Shown: positions 1 to 11,770, counted from the first letter of the stretch. The stretch is DNA of 64,000 bases from Chrysoperla carnea (GCF_905475395.1 NC_058337.1:90762368-90826367), one strand, 5' to 3'. Notes: a model not told the origin generated them from the sequence alone. Made by a program: numbers and translations.

Positions 1-155
1 TTCGCCCGAGGCAATGTCGTGGGTGACAAACATGAGATCTGAGACATTCTTCAATTGCTCCCCTGGTGTGAATACGATTATTCTCACCAATGGATGTAAA
101 AAGCGGCAACTTCGTTTTGCACAGCGGGACGAAACTGGACACTTTGTACACGGAG
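1..155 (+). CDS. Possible partial exon of an unrecognised gene at the window edge
   Basis: These first 155 bases are clearly richer in G and C than the AT-rich DNA that follows, and the plus-strand frame starting at base 2 stays open up to a good splice donor (GGAG|GTGAGG, GT at 156). The peptide contains MSWVTNMRSETFFNCSPG and then TIILTNGC; I do not recognise a family. Two minus-strand frames are also open here, one containing LVRIIVFTPGEQLKNVSD, so the strand is not certain. It could be the edge of a neighbouring gene or a relic of a transposon gene. No homology could be tested. Confidence 0.25.
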
Positions 156-1195
156 GTGAGGAAAAATGTTTTTAGAAGTATTTTTATAAATAAATTGAAA
201 AACTTTATTCTACGGTAATGCCTGATTAGTGCAGCTTCGTAAGAGATAATAGATTTAGATTGAGAACACATGTAGTAAATACCTTGGCTGGATCATGATT
301 TTCTTATCTTGTATTTGAATTTCAAAAATAGCATTTATCGACATTTTTTTTCAGCCCTACTGAGCCTTTTGTGCATTGAATTCTGCGTTTATCAGTTTAT
401 TCGTTATAATTTTCTTTACTATAATTTATATATTACAAATAATTACCATTTAATAATTTGTTTATTTTAAAATGATATGTTTATCTGCTACAATGAATTT
501 TAAGAATACTTTTTACAGTCAAGCCGATTAAAAACTTTATTGTGTGCCCATTTTTTATCTAACTGGTTTCCCAATGCAGGTTCTAGTTTGAATGTAATGT
601 TAAACTCTACTAAGTTCCTGATTGGGCATGTTCTATAGGCTCTTTATCAAGATAATCCTGGACAGTTCCCAAAAAAAGTTATACTATATAGGTAAAGTTT
701 ATGATAACAGAATGTTCTATTTGTAAATATTACTGACCCTTTCCAATTCAATTCACATGGAAGTTCCGATGTAGCAAAACTAATTTCAATTACGTTAGGG
801 TATCCTAGTTGGTCCCTTATTGGGCCATTTCGAGATAGCCTTACTAAACATGCCTTAATTGAAAATAATAAATTATATAATTTGACCACAAATCAAATAC
901 CGCAATTATGTGTATAGTAAATACTATAAAAACATTATAGCTCCATGAAGATTTTATTATTTTTTCTATAATATATGAATTACATAAGTGAGTATTTTCA
1001 AAACTTATTAGCACCGTGTGTTCAATAGAATATGTACAACAGTTTTGTATTTGAACTACTTTTTTAAATTGAATGATTAAAATGTTTATTATTTGTATAA
1101 GAGTTATTAAATTTTTATGAAAAAAAAAATTAACATAGTAAATTTTATAAATTGAAAGATCCTGCTCCTATTTCAGACTACAAAGACTTTTTTTC
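156..1195. other. AT-rich intergenic DNA, nothing recognised
   Basis: No convincing coding region, promoter or repeat was found. The short open frame on the minus strand near 647-889 has no signal peptide, no domain and ordinary AT-rich composition, so it is treated as chance. Confidence 0.5.
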
Positions 1196-1513
1196 TGCAT
1201 TAAATAACAGGAGTTATTTTTTTATTTATTTAAATAAGTTCATCACGTACTGAATGTATATTCACAAAATTCTTATAAAAATAGGTGGGATAAGTGCCTC
1301 CATTTTAAGGAAAACTTTTTTAGGCTATATCGCTTTAACCGTGCACCTTAGACAAAAATGTTAATTTCCTTTATTGACTTCTAACCGTTTATGTTGTCCT
1401 TAAAATGATGGCACTTTCCCCACCTACGTTGTAAGGATTTTGTGCATTTACATTCAATACGTGATACTGAATCTATTTAAATAATAAAATAACTCCTGTA
1501 ATTTAGTGCATTA
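1196..1513. mobile_element. Foldback element with arms of about 117 bp (MITE-like)
   Basis: Bases 1196-1311 pair with the reverse complement of 1397-1513 at roughly 80 percent identity by eye. Shared blocks include AACAGGAGTTATTT near the outer ends and CATTTTAAGGA at the inner ends, with an 85-base loop. There is no coding capacity. The structure fits a non-autonomous DNA transposon or foldback element. No clean target-site duplication was found, so superfamily is not assigned. Confidence 0.7.
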
Positions 1514-3724
1514 TGGACAAGACTAACTAGCTTCTATATAACCTGTATTATCCTGCTGAATTGGGTATTTATATTTGAAGTGTTTTTAATGATTGTAGTA
1601 TGTATTTAGTTTGGATTCCAAATGTAGCCAATCTAAATAGTTCACAACATATGTTTCCAACAAAGGTTGTGTGCACATTTAGGAACGCAAATAAACATTT
1701 CTTCTAACTCTCACAGTTTCAAAGATTTTTGGCTCGGTAGTTCCATGACGACTGTTCCAATTTTTTTTTTCATCGAAGTCCCTTTATATTTTGTTCGACT
1801 TCAACAGCACTCTATAGGCGAAGTAAAGACCTCTAAAGACTTCCACTTCGTTATACTATTTCTGAAAGAAATATTTCAATTGAAGCAACCAAAATTCGCA
1901 ACGTTCATTATTAAACAACCGGTGTATTAATAAAATTATAATTAATTTACATTTACTAATAAATGAATAATCATTCTCATATTTCACACACAATTAATTT
2001 AATTTTTAATAGTAAATAATTATAATTATTTAATTTCATAATCTATCTTTTATTTTATTTTTATTATTTGAAAAAAATAAAAATAAAATCAATTGATTGC
2101 CTCTAGGTTAAAATAATTTTTTTAATAATTTTGTAATTTTAAAAAAGTTATTGTAATTTATTGATGAGATTTTTGTGAGAAAAAAAATTAATTTAGGTTG
2201 TAAAAAAACACACTGTTTTTTTTGTAATCAAATAAATCAATTAATTTAATTGACCTTTTGAGGAGGTAGTTTTTTTATTGGAATAATTAATTAATACACT
2301 TATCAAAGTCTTTGATATTATTTTTTCATATATACACGTTCTTTTTATCAGTTATAAATTCAAAAACTTAACATTTTCTGCGTTCCTTTTAAGATTGTAC
2401 AATATTTTACCAACAAAAGATAAAAATGCATAAAGTTTGGTGAAATCATTGTAAAAATAAATTACTTTTCCATTAAGTAAAGAAAAACTAATTTCAATAT
2501 GGTATTTTTAGCACCCCTGAATCCATATTGATCAGTTTTATTTAGGGTTAAAATAGTTATCTTTTATTTAGAATCAAAATTATTTGTAGCTTTTCTAATA
2601 AAAGATAATGCCAAAATTCACTGGTTAAATTATTTTATCCTCAGTTTTTATTTTATACTTTACTTTTGCCCACGGCTTAGCTCGTGAAAATGATTAATGC
2701 CAATGTATCAATGTACTAATTTTAAGACTCACGGGCTGTCCATCAACCCACTTTTCCTCGCTTAGCCCGCAGTATAAACATCAAATTTATATACATGCCC
2801 TTGGAAAACCATGGAATTCGGCTCTGGAGTTCATTGTGCTCCTTGAATGAATGAATTAAAAAAGTGATACAGTATATTCGCATCTCTTTCTCATAAAATT
2901 AAAAAGAAATTATAGCACCAAACTGCGAAATAGCTAGTACCTAAGTTAGAAAGAACTCGAAGATTTTTAGATTTTTGTGTGTACTGAATAATTAAAGAAA
3001 AATATCCTTCTGGCATAAACTTTGCTAACATGGTTATGCCTGTTGTGTATGTTCATACATGCCCTCTGGTATCCGAATTAGCGCAACCCCTTTCCCATTA
3101 CGTTACTTTTACATTGCATAAAAAATTCCAAAATTTTAAGTTTTTATTTTTGTACAATGGACTGGAATACCAGCTGCAATAGCTAGAGTGGGCAAGGAGG
3201 TGATATGAAATTATGCAGATAACTGCTATGTATAAACCCGACTTATTTCAATAAATAACTCTTTTTACCTTCACACAATTACTTTATACCGGCCTTCATA
3301 TAAAAATTCATGATTCCATACATAATTTACCCCTCGATAATGAAAATATAATATTATAACATGTACGTTTAAGCACGATATAGTTCGTCGGCAGACTTCA
3401 TATACACAAAAAACTGTTAGCATATTTGGCAGACAAAAAATATCGTACAGCCCTTGAACCCATTTAAGATGGATATATATTGAATTTTGAACAAACATCA
3501 TTAAAGAGACAAATTCCACCATCCATGTTTGATTTTGAGAGATTTTAGCCGGCAGAAAAAGTCGAGGGCAAAACCATTGAAGATAGAAATTTGAATTATT
3601 TTTAAAGGAAAAATAGTATAAAAGATTTATTTTGTAACAAAATCAAATATCTTAGATAGAATATTTAATACAGAACTACTAATAGAGTAACTAAATAGAG
3701 TTTATGTGTTGAGTTTTGTCCAAG
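1514..3724. other. Intergenic DNA, nothing recognised
   Basis: AT-rich sequence with long A and T runs around 1.9-2.3 kb. Short open frames at 1667-1930 and 3271-3522 show no domain or signal peptide and are not supported as genes. Confidence 0.5.
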
Positions 3725-4008
3725 AAAATTTTATTTAATTCTTAACTTGCACATCTAATTAAGTCATGTTATCAGGAAGAGTCTATAAATTTAATGTTCT
3801 GCTTGTAGGTAATTAATAATTCACATCTACAATTAACCTGAGGAAAAAAATTGAAATAACAGCACAAAATAATTTAACATTTTAATTATAAAATTTATTT
3901 AACAAAAAATAAAAAAATAATACAGGCACAAAATACAAGATAGAAAAAAATGACAAACATTGGGCAAAATAATATCAATGTATATAATACTATTCAAAAT
4001 TAATTAAT

Positions 4009-4473
4009 TTAGGCTTTTGAAACTTGTGGTTGAAAACCATTTTCATCAGCTATATATGTGACAGTGATCACTTTACCATCGGGAGCGGTATATTTATATG
4101 ATCCTCGTACAACAACAGCTTCATTTTCTGTACCAGCATTCTTTAATTCACCAGTTTCTTCTCGACTTTGTCCATCGGATAATTCGTATAAGAAATTGTA
4201 TCCACCAACACCAATATTGTCATTTTCGTAACGTAAGATTTGTACATCCTTATCTTGTCCTTGTGGACGTGCTAATACAATATTAGCAACAAGGACAACA
4301 GCGAAAAATACTAAAACCTGTATATAAAAAAAAGAAATTTATTATAAGAAAATTAAGAAAAAAAAGCACAGTTTTCACCAAAATAAATAATCACTATCAC
4401 AATATATAAAAAGATAACACTTTTTTCACTATGTTAAAAATTATTAATCCTTTAGGGCACTCACCGATTTCAT
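4009..4473 (-). CDS. CP1: RR-1 cuticle protein, 105 aa
   Basis: Structural cuticle protein, predicted to be secreted by epidermal cells and to bind chitin fibres. Exon 1 (4465-4473) codes MKS; a phase-0 intron (4318-4464, donor GTGAG, acceptor ACAG) is followed by exon 2 (4009-4317). The start is fixed by the intron, because exon 2 has no suitable upstream ATG. Signal peptide is residues 1-19, cut before RPQGQDKD. The Rebers-Riddiford core spans about residues 33-100: YENDNIG, GYNFLYELSDGQ, GSYKYTAPDG and ITVTYIADENGFQP. Unlike most family members, the end is QPQVSKA with no GxHLP motif. It differs from CP2 only at residue 11 (V here, A there). A polyadenylation signal lies at 3894-3899. It is divergent from CP2 inside an inverted repeat. 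Confidence 0.93.
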
Positions 4474-4535
4474 TTTTGGAAATGTTGTTTTTGTTTTTTT
4501 TGTAATTGTTTACAAATAAAATACACAAATTGAAC

Positions 4536-4570
4536 TGTAATTATTTCACATGATATTTGCAGTATTTATA
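4536..4570 (-). promoter_or_regulatory. Core promoter of CP1 (TATA box and initiator)
   Basis: TATAAATA lies at 4563-4570 on the minus strand, and an arthropod-type initiator ACAGT places the start of transcription near 4536, 34 bases downstream. A G-rich block AAGTGGGGGT (minus strand, about 4610-4620) sits some 45 bases upstream of the TATA box. The same arrangement is present in CP2. Confidence 0.65.
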
Positions 4571-4727
4571 CAAAAATTTATCATCCCGGTAAATTGTTTT
4601 TTTCCCGAGCACCCCCACTTTTTCCATTAATACAATATCGTAAAAGAAGAAGACCCCCGATTTTATAAAGAATAAACCATTTACTTATTTTGTTGTTATT
4701 TTTTATAATATAACTCCCTAAAATTAA

Positions 4728-7182
4728 GCGACAATTTTTGACTACTTTATAGAAGAAAAATGCTTTAATTTGATTGATAATTTATTCGTGTTCAATAGGT
4801 CTGAAAAGTATTGTTAGAAAATTACATGGTGCATAAATACAATTGAAAATGAGTTCCTTTCAAGAAAAAAAAATTTTTATTATTTTTTTTTGTTTTTGAA
4901 TCGATGATTTGAAACATGCAAGCTCTTAATTTGTTTTTTCAAATAAGAAAAAAGTATTCGCAAATCGCTAAAAATGAACAATCGACAAAAATTTTCGAAT
5001 AATTTTATATTGGAATTGACACAAAATATTAAGTGTACTGTTCATAAAAATATACCTTAATACCTTGGGCTCTGGTTGCTATTCAGTAAAAAAAATGGAT
5101 AGTATGTTAATTTAAAGGTAAAAGGTAAAATTGTTTACAACCTAAAAAACAATAATAAACTTATTAAAGTGTTATTATGAAATGTTTTTATTTTTTTAAT
5201 AATAATTATTGTATTTATTTTATTTTTATGTTTTATGAGATAATATGAGTTATGTTATAACATAAGTAATATAAATGATTTAATAATATATTAAGTTGAA
5301 AATGAAGTGAACTTGAAATATTCATTAAATTACATAAAAAACATGATTATAATTTTGTTGTAAAAATATACATAAAGAATATATTAAGTTCTATCATTTT
5401 TGATTGAATAATAATACAAATTTTAGCATTTATTTGTTCTTTTAACTAAAAGATGAGATTTTAATAAATGATTATTTCAGTATTTTAATTTAAGAAATTA
5501 ATTTTATATTTATAAGATATTAAAATTTTAATTTTGTTTCAAGGATTTTCCTTTATTTAATTTATAAAATTCTCTGTGTTGCCGTGTTAGAGAAATAATA
5601 TCGATTTATGAAAAAGGAACAAGCACAGTTCAAATATCCCATATCCATCACAGCTTTAACGACACTTCGATGAAGCTGTCCCTATACTTAGATCTGCTAG
5701 GTTAATTAACCTTAATATTTTATCTACTATTAATATTTTTATTGACTTCAAATTCAAAATATTTGACTTAAAATTATCCTATTACATTACTACTAAACAA
5801 AATTGAAACAAGTTAAAGAAAAACTACACCAACACAGTATCACACAAAAAATTTTACCAACATATAGTTTAAAAAAAATTTAACCAACATATAGTTCTTT
5901 AGATTCTTTAAAAAATAAACCATAAACCTGGAAGTTCATGCTTTTCTCAGTAGATTATCTTTTTAACAAAATCTTATTTCAGTTATTTATTTTATTTTGT
6001 TACACTATATATCTATAAAAGTTATAGTATATTTATAAACAAATCTTCTATGACATATCTTTTTTGCAGAATAAAGAGAAATATTGTATATTTTCCAAAT
6101 ACAGCAAAAGGCATTTTATGATAGCCAAGTATCACCTCCGCCAAACAAGAATACCATGTGTATATTAACAATGCTATAAAATCACTTTCACTAACAATAA
6201 ACTCAATTTATTATTAAAATAATGTAAAACTTACGATAAGAGCCGTACAATAATTTACTAAAACAATTTTTGTTAAAATTTGAAAAATTGTTAAAAAAAT
6301 TTTTGAAATTCTCACTAAAAGTTGAAACAGTTCCTACTTCAATCAATTCGATAAATAAGAGTGAAACTTATAATTTGATTTTCTTTTTCCTTTCTTAATG
6401 TAATGAATTATTTTACTTTACTCTATTTTTTTCTTATTCTTCATTCTTAAAACAAATAAACTATTGTTTTGATAAAATCTCCCTTATAATAGAGGGGTTG
6501 GTTTACTCTTACCTACTGCTTATGATGCAGAGTAATTTTTTTTTGTAGAGTAAATTATAGTGATTCTTAACAAAATTTTTAATTTCTACTTACTTTCAAT
6601 CAATTTTTGCCTTTTATATTAAAATAATTGTTTTTCATCATCGAATTTATTTATTTTAAAAATTATTTCAAATATATTTAAACCATTTTATTTACAAATT
6701 TTATTATTGTGACCCAAAACAATTTTTTTTTTAGAATTTTAAATGATTTTTACCATATAAATTTATTTAAATTATATTCTATAATTTAATGTTTTTCTAC
6801 ATCGAATCAACTTAGTTCGTTTTAAACAAACTCAATTTTCAAATGAAATATCTTTCATTAATGATTAATGAAAAATTACATCTTGCCATCGAAGTATCGT
6901 CATTCAAAAGTAAATAAATGAAATCAATTTATTTTTATTGATACCTAATTACAAATCCGTCTTCATTAAATCATGAGCAAGAAGAAAACAATCATAAAAT
7001 AAAGATAGGGATATTATTGCTGTAATATGTGTATTTAGTGTTTCTTTTTTAAAATATTACTTAACATCAATTGTACTTGTATAATATATGTTTATGTCTT
7101 CTAATTGTTTATAAACAATGTAAAAGATGCGCTCATCACTTTTTACTGAGTAAATAAAATATATGATATTTACGATTAAAAT
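4728..7182. other. Spacer of palindrome 1, AT-rich
   Basis: Unique DNA between the two inverted arms. It is extremely AT-rich, with one short direct duplication of ACCAACATATAGTT around 5857-5896. No gene or named repeat was recognised. It lies between two divergent genes, so distal control elements for CP1 and CP2 may be here, but none can be pointed to. Confidence 0.5.
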
Positions 7183-7341
7183 AGTAGGGAGTTAAACAAT
7201 ATTAAAAAAAAAATAACAACAAAATAAGTAAATGGTTTATTCTTTATAAAATCGGGGGTCTTCTTCTTTTACGATATTGCATTAATGGAAAAAGTGGGGG
7301 TGTTCGGGAAAAAATCAATTTACCGGGATGATAAATTTATG

Positions 7342-7376
7342 TATAAATACAGCAAATATCATGTGAAATAATTACA
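7342..7376 (+). promoter_or_regulatory. Core promoter of CP2 (TATA box and initiator)
   Basis: TATAAATA at 7342-7349 is followed by initiator ACAGT at 7374-7378, giving a likely start of transcription at 7376. The G-rich block AAAGTGGGGGTG begins at 7291, about 45 bases upstream of the TATA box. Confidence 0.65.
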
Positions 7377-7437
7377 GTTCAATTTGTGTATTTTATTTGT
7401 AAACAATTACAAAAAAACAAAAACAACATTTCCAAAA

Positions 7438-7902
7438 ATGAAATCGGTGAGTGCCCTAAAGGATTAATAATTTTTAACATAGTGAAAAAAAGTGTTATCT
7501 TTTTATATATTGTGATAGTGATTATTTATTTTGGTGAAAACTGTGCTTTTTTTCTTAATTTTCTTATAATAAATTTCTTTTTTTTATATACAGGTTTTAG
7601 TATTTTTCGCTGTAGCCCTTGTTGCTAATATTGTATTAGCACGTCCACAAGGACAAGATAAGGATGTACAAATCTTACGTTATGAAAATGACAATATTGG
7701 TGTTGGTGGATACAATTTCTTATACGAATTATCCGATGGACAAAGTCGAGAAGAAACTGGTGAATTAAAGAATGCTGGTACAGAAAATGAAGCTGTTGTT
7801 GTACGAGGATCATATAAATATACCGCTCCCGATGGTAAAGTGATCACTGTCACATATATTGCTGATGAAAATGGTTTTCAACCACAAGTTTCAAAAGCCT
7901 AA
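7438..7902 (+). CDS. CP2: RR-1 cuticle protein, 105 aa
   Basis: Secreted chitin-binding cuticle protein, the inverted twin of CP1. Exon 1 is 7438-7446 (MKS, context CAAAAATG), the phase-0 intron is 7447-7593 (donor GTGAG, acceptor ACAG) and exon 2 is 7594-7902. Signal peptide is residues 1-19, cut before RPQGQDKD. RR-1 core residues are at about 33-100, with the conserved aromatic residues Y43, F45, Y47, Y77, Y79 and Y91, PDG at 82-84 and ADENGF at 93-98. The protein ends in QPQVSKA and lacks the usual GxHLP. Only A11, in the signal peptide, differs from CP1, so the mature proteins are identical. A polyadenylation signal is at 8013-8018. Confidence 0.94.
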
Positions 7903-8183
7903 ATTAATTAATTTTGAATAGTATTATATGCATTGATATTATTTTGCCCAATGTTTGCCATTTTTTTTCTATCTTGTATTTTGTGCCTGTATTATTTTTT
8001 TATTTTTTGTTAAATAAATTTTATAATTAAAATGTTAAATTATTTTGTGCTGTTATTTCAATTTTTTTCCTCAGGTTAATTGTAGATGTGAATTATTAAT
8101 TACCTACAAGCAGAACATTAAATTAATAGACTCTTCCTGATAACATGATTTAATTAGATGTGCAAGTAAAGAATAAAATTATT

Positions 8184-9120
8184 GTTAAACATAATTCAAA
8201 CATGTGTAGTTGTTTCTTATTAATTTTTATAGTTGTTATAAAAGTTGTTCAATTAATTTATTCTATTTTTATACATCATTAACTTTTTGTACTTTAAACG
8301 CCAAACTCAAAGTACGCCAAAAAATATATATTTTGTGCGTAGATATAAACATATTTATTTTAATATATTATAAAGAAATTTTATGCTAGAAGTTAGAATA
8401 TTTCCATTTTATTTTTAAATATTCTATAATGATATTTAAAACTTGGAACTAAAATACTAACACGTTTAATTTTAATTTATTTCAGGAACGTTATGTAATT
8501 GGTGTAAGTGTATGAATATTACGTAAGGATACAAAAAAGTTATCTAAACATGAGAAAACTTTAAAATATTTTTTACATTGTTTCTTATTTGTATGAATAA
8601 ATTTTTGTTAATGGGTCATATTTACAAGAAAACAATTCCTGAAATTAGCAAAGAAGCTATGAGAATAATTTAGCTGTTCTGGGCCTCGTTTGATTTGCGA
8701 CTTTTGTCTTAATTACAGAGAAAAATGATATAACATATTTTTTGTCTTCTAGATAACAGTGCTGAAAAGTTTAAATTTTACAGAATATTAGCTAATGTTG
8801 GGTAACAAATTTAACAATAATTTGATATTGTATTTGAAATTGAATCGGCATTCATTTGGATTTTAACTAAAAATTACGTTGAAGAAAGTATTTAGTAAAT
8901 CCAAATTTAAAAAGAGAATGAAAAGCTGACTTCGTGAGGTAGGATCCCTCTCACTTCTCGTTATGCCCTTAACAACATACATTAAATTAATTATGAATGG
9001 TCTATTGACCTTAAATGAAAAAAAAACCAATTTCTCGTTTCATTTCCTACCCCTCTTAATTTTTGAAACCTCCCTGATCAATAATTTCACCTTGACAACC
9101 ATTTTTAATGTCCGAACCAA
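8184..9120. other. Intergenic DNA, nothing recognised
   Basis: AT-rich sequence without a gene candidate or a repeat shared with the rest of the window. Confidence 0.45.
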
Positions 9121-9340
9121 AAAAGAGGTGGTATATGTTTGACCGCTATATATGTGTCTGTTTGTCTGTGTGTCTGTCTTTGGCATCGTAGTGCCTAAAC
9201 GGATGCACAGATTTTGATTTTTATTTTGTTTCGTGTGAAAGGTTATTTAATGGGAAGTATTATTAGCTGTGTTTCAAGTGCGAGTTTAGGGTTCCGAATC
9301 CGAAAAATTTCTCGGGGGCTTTTTAAATTTTGTATTTCCA
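9121..9340 (+). repeat. Dispersed repeat family A, copy 1
   Basis: Short non-coding repeat with the order: GACCGCTATATATGTGT, a GTCTGTCT-rich stretch, GGCATCGTAGTGCCTAAACG, then TTTAATGGGAAGT and AGTGCGAGTTTAGGGTTCC, ending in TCGGGGGCTTTTTAAA. The same order is found at 11578-11770, 29265-29452 (both inverted) and 51886-52210. No open frame. Likely a non-autonomous mobile repeat; class not determined. Confidence 0.75.
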
Positions 9341-9448
9341 AGTTATTGGAAATATATTTTTTGATCTTTCCATTAATATAACGTTAACGAGTTAGGAATT
9401 CGTTAATTAAATACTAAGCAAACAGAAACTTTCATCGTCAATAGTAGT

Positions 9449-9730
9449 AGGTTAGGTTATATTGGCTGTCCACGCAGGACACACTTAGGCTATAGAGCCC
9501 ATTGTGATGCCATATGTGTTATACCACCTTTCCGCTGATAATTTCATTTATCAGCTTCTCAATTTCAGAGGCTCAAGGAGTGCACCTCCTTCATGCATAT
9601 ACCATGCACTACACCAGCTCATAACAACTATTAATTAAATAAAATTTGATGGCGGGAATCAAACCCGCTTCCCTAAACATACCGCGAAAGGAATTGGTTT
9701 CGCCTTAAGCAACTGAGCTAATATGGCGAC
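9449..9730 (-). mobile_element. tRNA-derived SINE, full-length-like copy
   Basis: Read on the minus strand, the head at 9730-9650 has tRNA-like promoter boxes: box A TAGCTCAGTTGCTTAAG (9704-9720) and box B GGGTTTGATTCCC (9654-9666). A body of about 190 bases follows, containing GGCATCACAATGGGCTCTA and ending in AATATAACCTAACCTAC. AATAGTA occurs on both sides (near 9440 and 9735) and may be the target-site duplication. A truncated relative lies at 60839-60898. Family name unknown to me. Confidence 0.75.
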
Positions 9731-10587
9731 ATTAATAATAGTAAAAAAAAAAAAAAAAACAACAACAACAAGTAATAAAAATTCAAATTTACTGCAATTG
9801 CTGTAGTTTACTATCAGACCATATTTTGTTAAAATTAGTATTAGTAGACAAATTTATGTATTTCAGCAGAGAAATTTTGAAATTGTGACAGAAAAATTGC
9901 CCGTTAATATTAAACTTATCGCAAAAATGGTATGATAGTAAATAGTAGTTGTTATGACCTGGTGATTCATCTCTTTCTTATTACTAGATCAATTAGACCG
10001 ATCGTTACTATCTCGCATATATTACTTTGATTTTACAACCAATTTAAATCAGTGAAAGTGGACTTCAAATCATTAATCAAGTTGATTTCAATTGCTATCA
10101 ATGTATTCATCATCATATTTAGGATCAAGATCCTGCAGAGTAAATTTTATTTTTTAAAACTTTGCTTCTTATAAGAATTTCCGTTTTCATTACATTAGCT
10201 GAGAACGTTAAAAAAAATTAATAACGATAGTTATCGAAGTCCTAACTCTTTGAATTTCAGTCCCTATTTGCTGTTTTACTCTTCATTTTCTTAAACCATT
10301 CTATATTGAAGATGATTCAACTGCTCCAATTTCCAAGCAATCATACCTTCCTTAGCTGTAAAGTACTCGGCTAACTTCTTTCAAATAACTTATAATTATG
10401 AGTTTACAGGAAAAGTTTCATGCTTATTTATTTTGATATTCCAGAATAAATAAAGCTACATATTAATAAAGTGGACATTAGAGCATTGATGACTGTGTTA
10501 AGAGCGAGATCCATTTTGTTTAAAAGAACAATTAATTTATTATATTATTATTAATTTTATTAAAATAATTAATAAATTTATATATAA
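9731..10587. other. Intergenic DNA with a poly-A run and CAA repeats
   Basis: A run of about 18 A followed by CAACAACAACAA lies near 9744-9772, directly beside the SINE. Nothing else was recognised. Confidence 0.45.
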
Positions 10588-11062
10588 CTAGCGGCCCCGA
10601 CGGACGTTGTCCCGTAAAAACGTAACTCCAATTCATGAATACCTATACTACGTTTAGCCTGTCCGCTAAACCCATCCCCCTAAACCCCAATTTAACTCCT
10701 ATTTATTGGAGTAGCCTGACCTTCTACCTTTGGCCTGACCTTTGATAGTAGAGCTCGCTGCGCTCGCATATGGCTCTAATAAATGCCTATTGACAATACC
10801 TGAATACTATTAAAAATACATAGTACACATAGTATACATAATGTGATATGATTTATATGCGCTCCCACCATTTAATGAAATTTCATTTTTTTGGTACGGA
10901 GCCCTCAAAAACAGTTGTAGTGGACCGAATGGACCGAAATCTAAACCATTCTCCAATCCCCTTGAACTCACACAAAAAATTTCATCGAAATCGGTCCAGC
11001 CGTCTAGGAGGAGTTCAGTCACATACAGACACACACAAGAAATATATATATTAAGATTATCT
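10588..11062. repeat. Dispersed insect repeat fragment starting AACTAGCGGCCCCG
   Basis: GC-richer than its surroundings. It starts with AACTAGCGGCCCCGACGG and holds GAGCTCGCTGCGCTCGCA. It ends with TTTCATCGAAATCGGTCCAG, GTCACATACAGACACAC and a short AT tail. ACTAGC termini and the 'CGAAATCGGTCCAGCCGT' phrase are typical of decayed dispersed repeats in many insects. No transposon protein is readable. A related start occurs at 48263. Confidence 0.55.
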
Positions 11063-11577
11063 GTATTTATTCCACCTGTATGGAACACATCTGTACCTTT
11101 TTTTTTGTTCATAAAGATTATTTACAAATATTGAAAACATTTCCCTGCAAAGTGACCCACTTGAAACGAAGCATTTTAATATTAGGGTTAATTAAAGGCT
11201 TACATCGCTTTTAAACTTTTAAATAGTACGAGAAATGGTCTGCCATGATTCACGGATTTAGAGATATCTCTAAATAGGCATAAGGGATATCTCTAGGTGA
11301 ATTGATTAATGAATATATGCCACTGAGAAATACACAGACGCACAGACAAACACTTTAATGAAAAGGATATTTAGAGAGCTATTATTTTTAGGGACAAATT
11401 TTTGGAAATATTTTAATTGAAATTGAAATACTTGAATTGCGTTTGTTCTTTTTAATTACCTTATTATTTTACCATTTCACTTTTCAAAATTCATTTTCCA
11501 TAGTAATTATTTATATGTAAAAATTATAGATCATGCCTTTTCTAAACTGAATTGATTTTGAAGATCATCGCCAATTT
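11063..11577. other. Intergenic DNA, nothing recognised
   Basis: Contains ACACAGACGCACAGACAAAC near 11331, probably another decayed repeat tail. No gene seen. Confidence 0.4.
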
Positions 11578-11770
11578 TTTAGGTTTTTCAAGAACGGAAC
11601 TCTAAGCTCGCATTTAAAACATAGCTTAGAACACTCTCCATTAAACTAACTTTCAAAAGAAAAAAAACAAATAAAATCGGTTCATTCGTGTAGGCGCTAC
11701 GATGCCACAGACAGACAAACACACAGACACATACATATAGCGGTCAAACTTATAACACCCCTTTTTTTAA
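11578..11770 (-). repeat. Dispersed repeat family A, copy 2 (inverted)
   Basis: Reverse-complement copy of the repeat at 9121-9340. It reads GGAACTCTAAGCTCGCA, then CTCTCCATTAAACTAAC, GGCGCTACGATGCCACAGAC, ATAGCGGTCAAACTTATAAC and CACCCC. Confidence 0.75.

Larger units (their letters stand above)
3725..4727. repeat. Left arm of palindrome 1, carrying CP1
   Basis: This segment is the inverted copy of 7183-8183. Similarity covers the coding exons, the 147-base intron, the promoter, the 3' end and about 250 bases on each outer side. It begins near ACTTGCACATCTAATTAA at 3747 and ends near ATAACTCCCTA at 4710-4720. Differences are few (three in the whole coding sequence), so this is a recent inverted duplication or a pair kept alike by gene conversion. 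Confidence 0.9.
7183..8183. repeat. Right arm of palindrome 1, carrying CP2
   Basis: Inverted copy of 3725-4727. The match runs from about GGGAGTT at 7188 to the AT-rich flank after CAAGTAAAG near 8170. Promoter, both exons, the 147-base intron and the 3' region all correspond, with few differences. Confidence 0.9.

Noticed and set aside
4098-4286. Open frame on the plus strand with a mirror copy at 7625-7813 on the minus strand
   Set aside because: Both are antisense to exon 2 of CP1 and CP2; their similarity only reflects the palindrome.
7386-7628. Plus-strand open frame across the CP2 start and intron
   Set aside because: It reads through the intron in another frame; the spliced RR-1 reading explains the region.
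9650-9730. Possible tRNA gene
   Set aside because: Box A and box B are present but stems are not properly paired, and it is joined to a SINE body.
10810-11112. Open frame of 100 codons on the minus strand
   Set aside because: It lies in a decayed dispersed repeat and has no domain or homologous neighbour.
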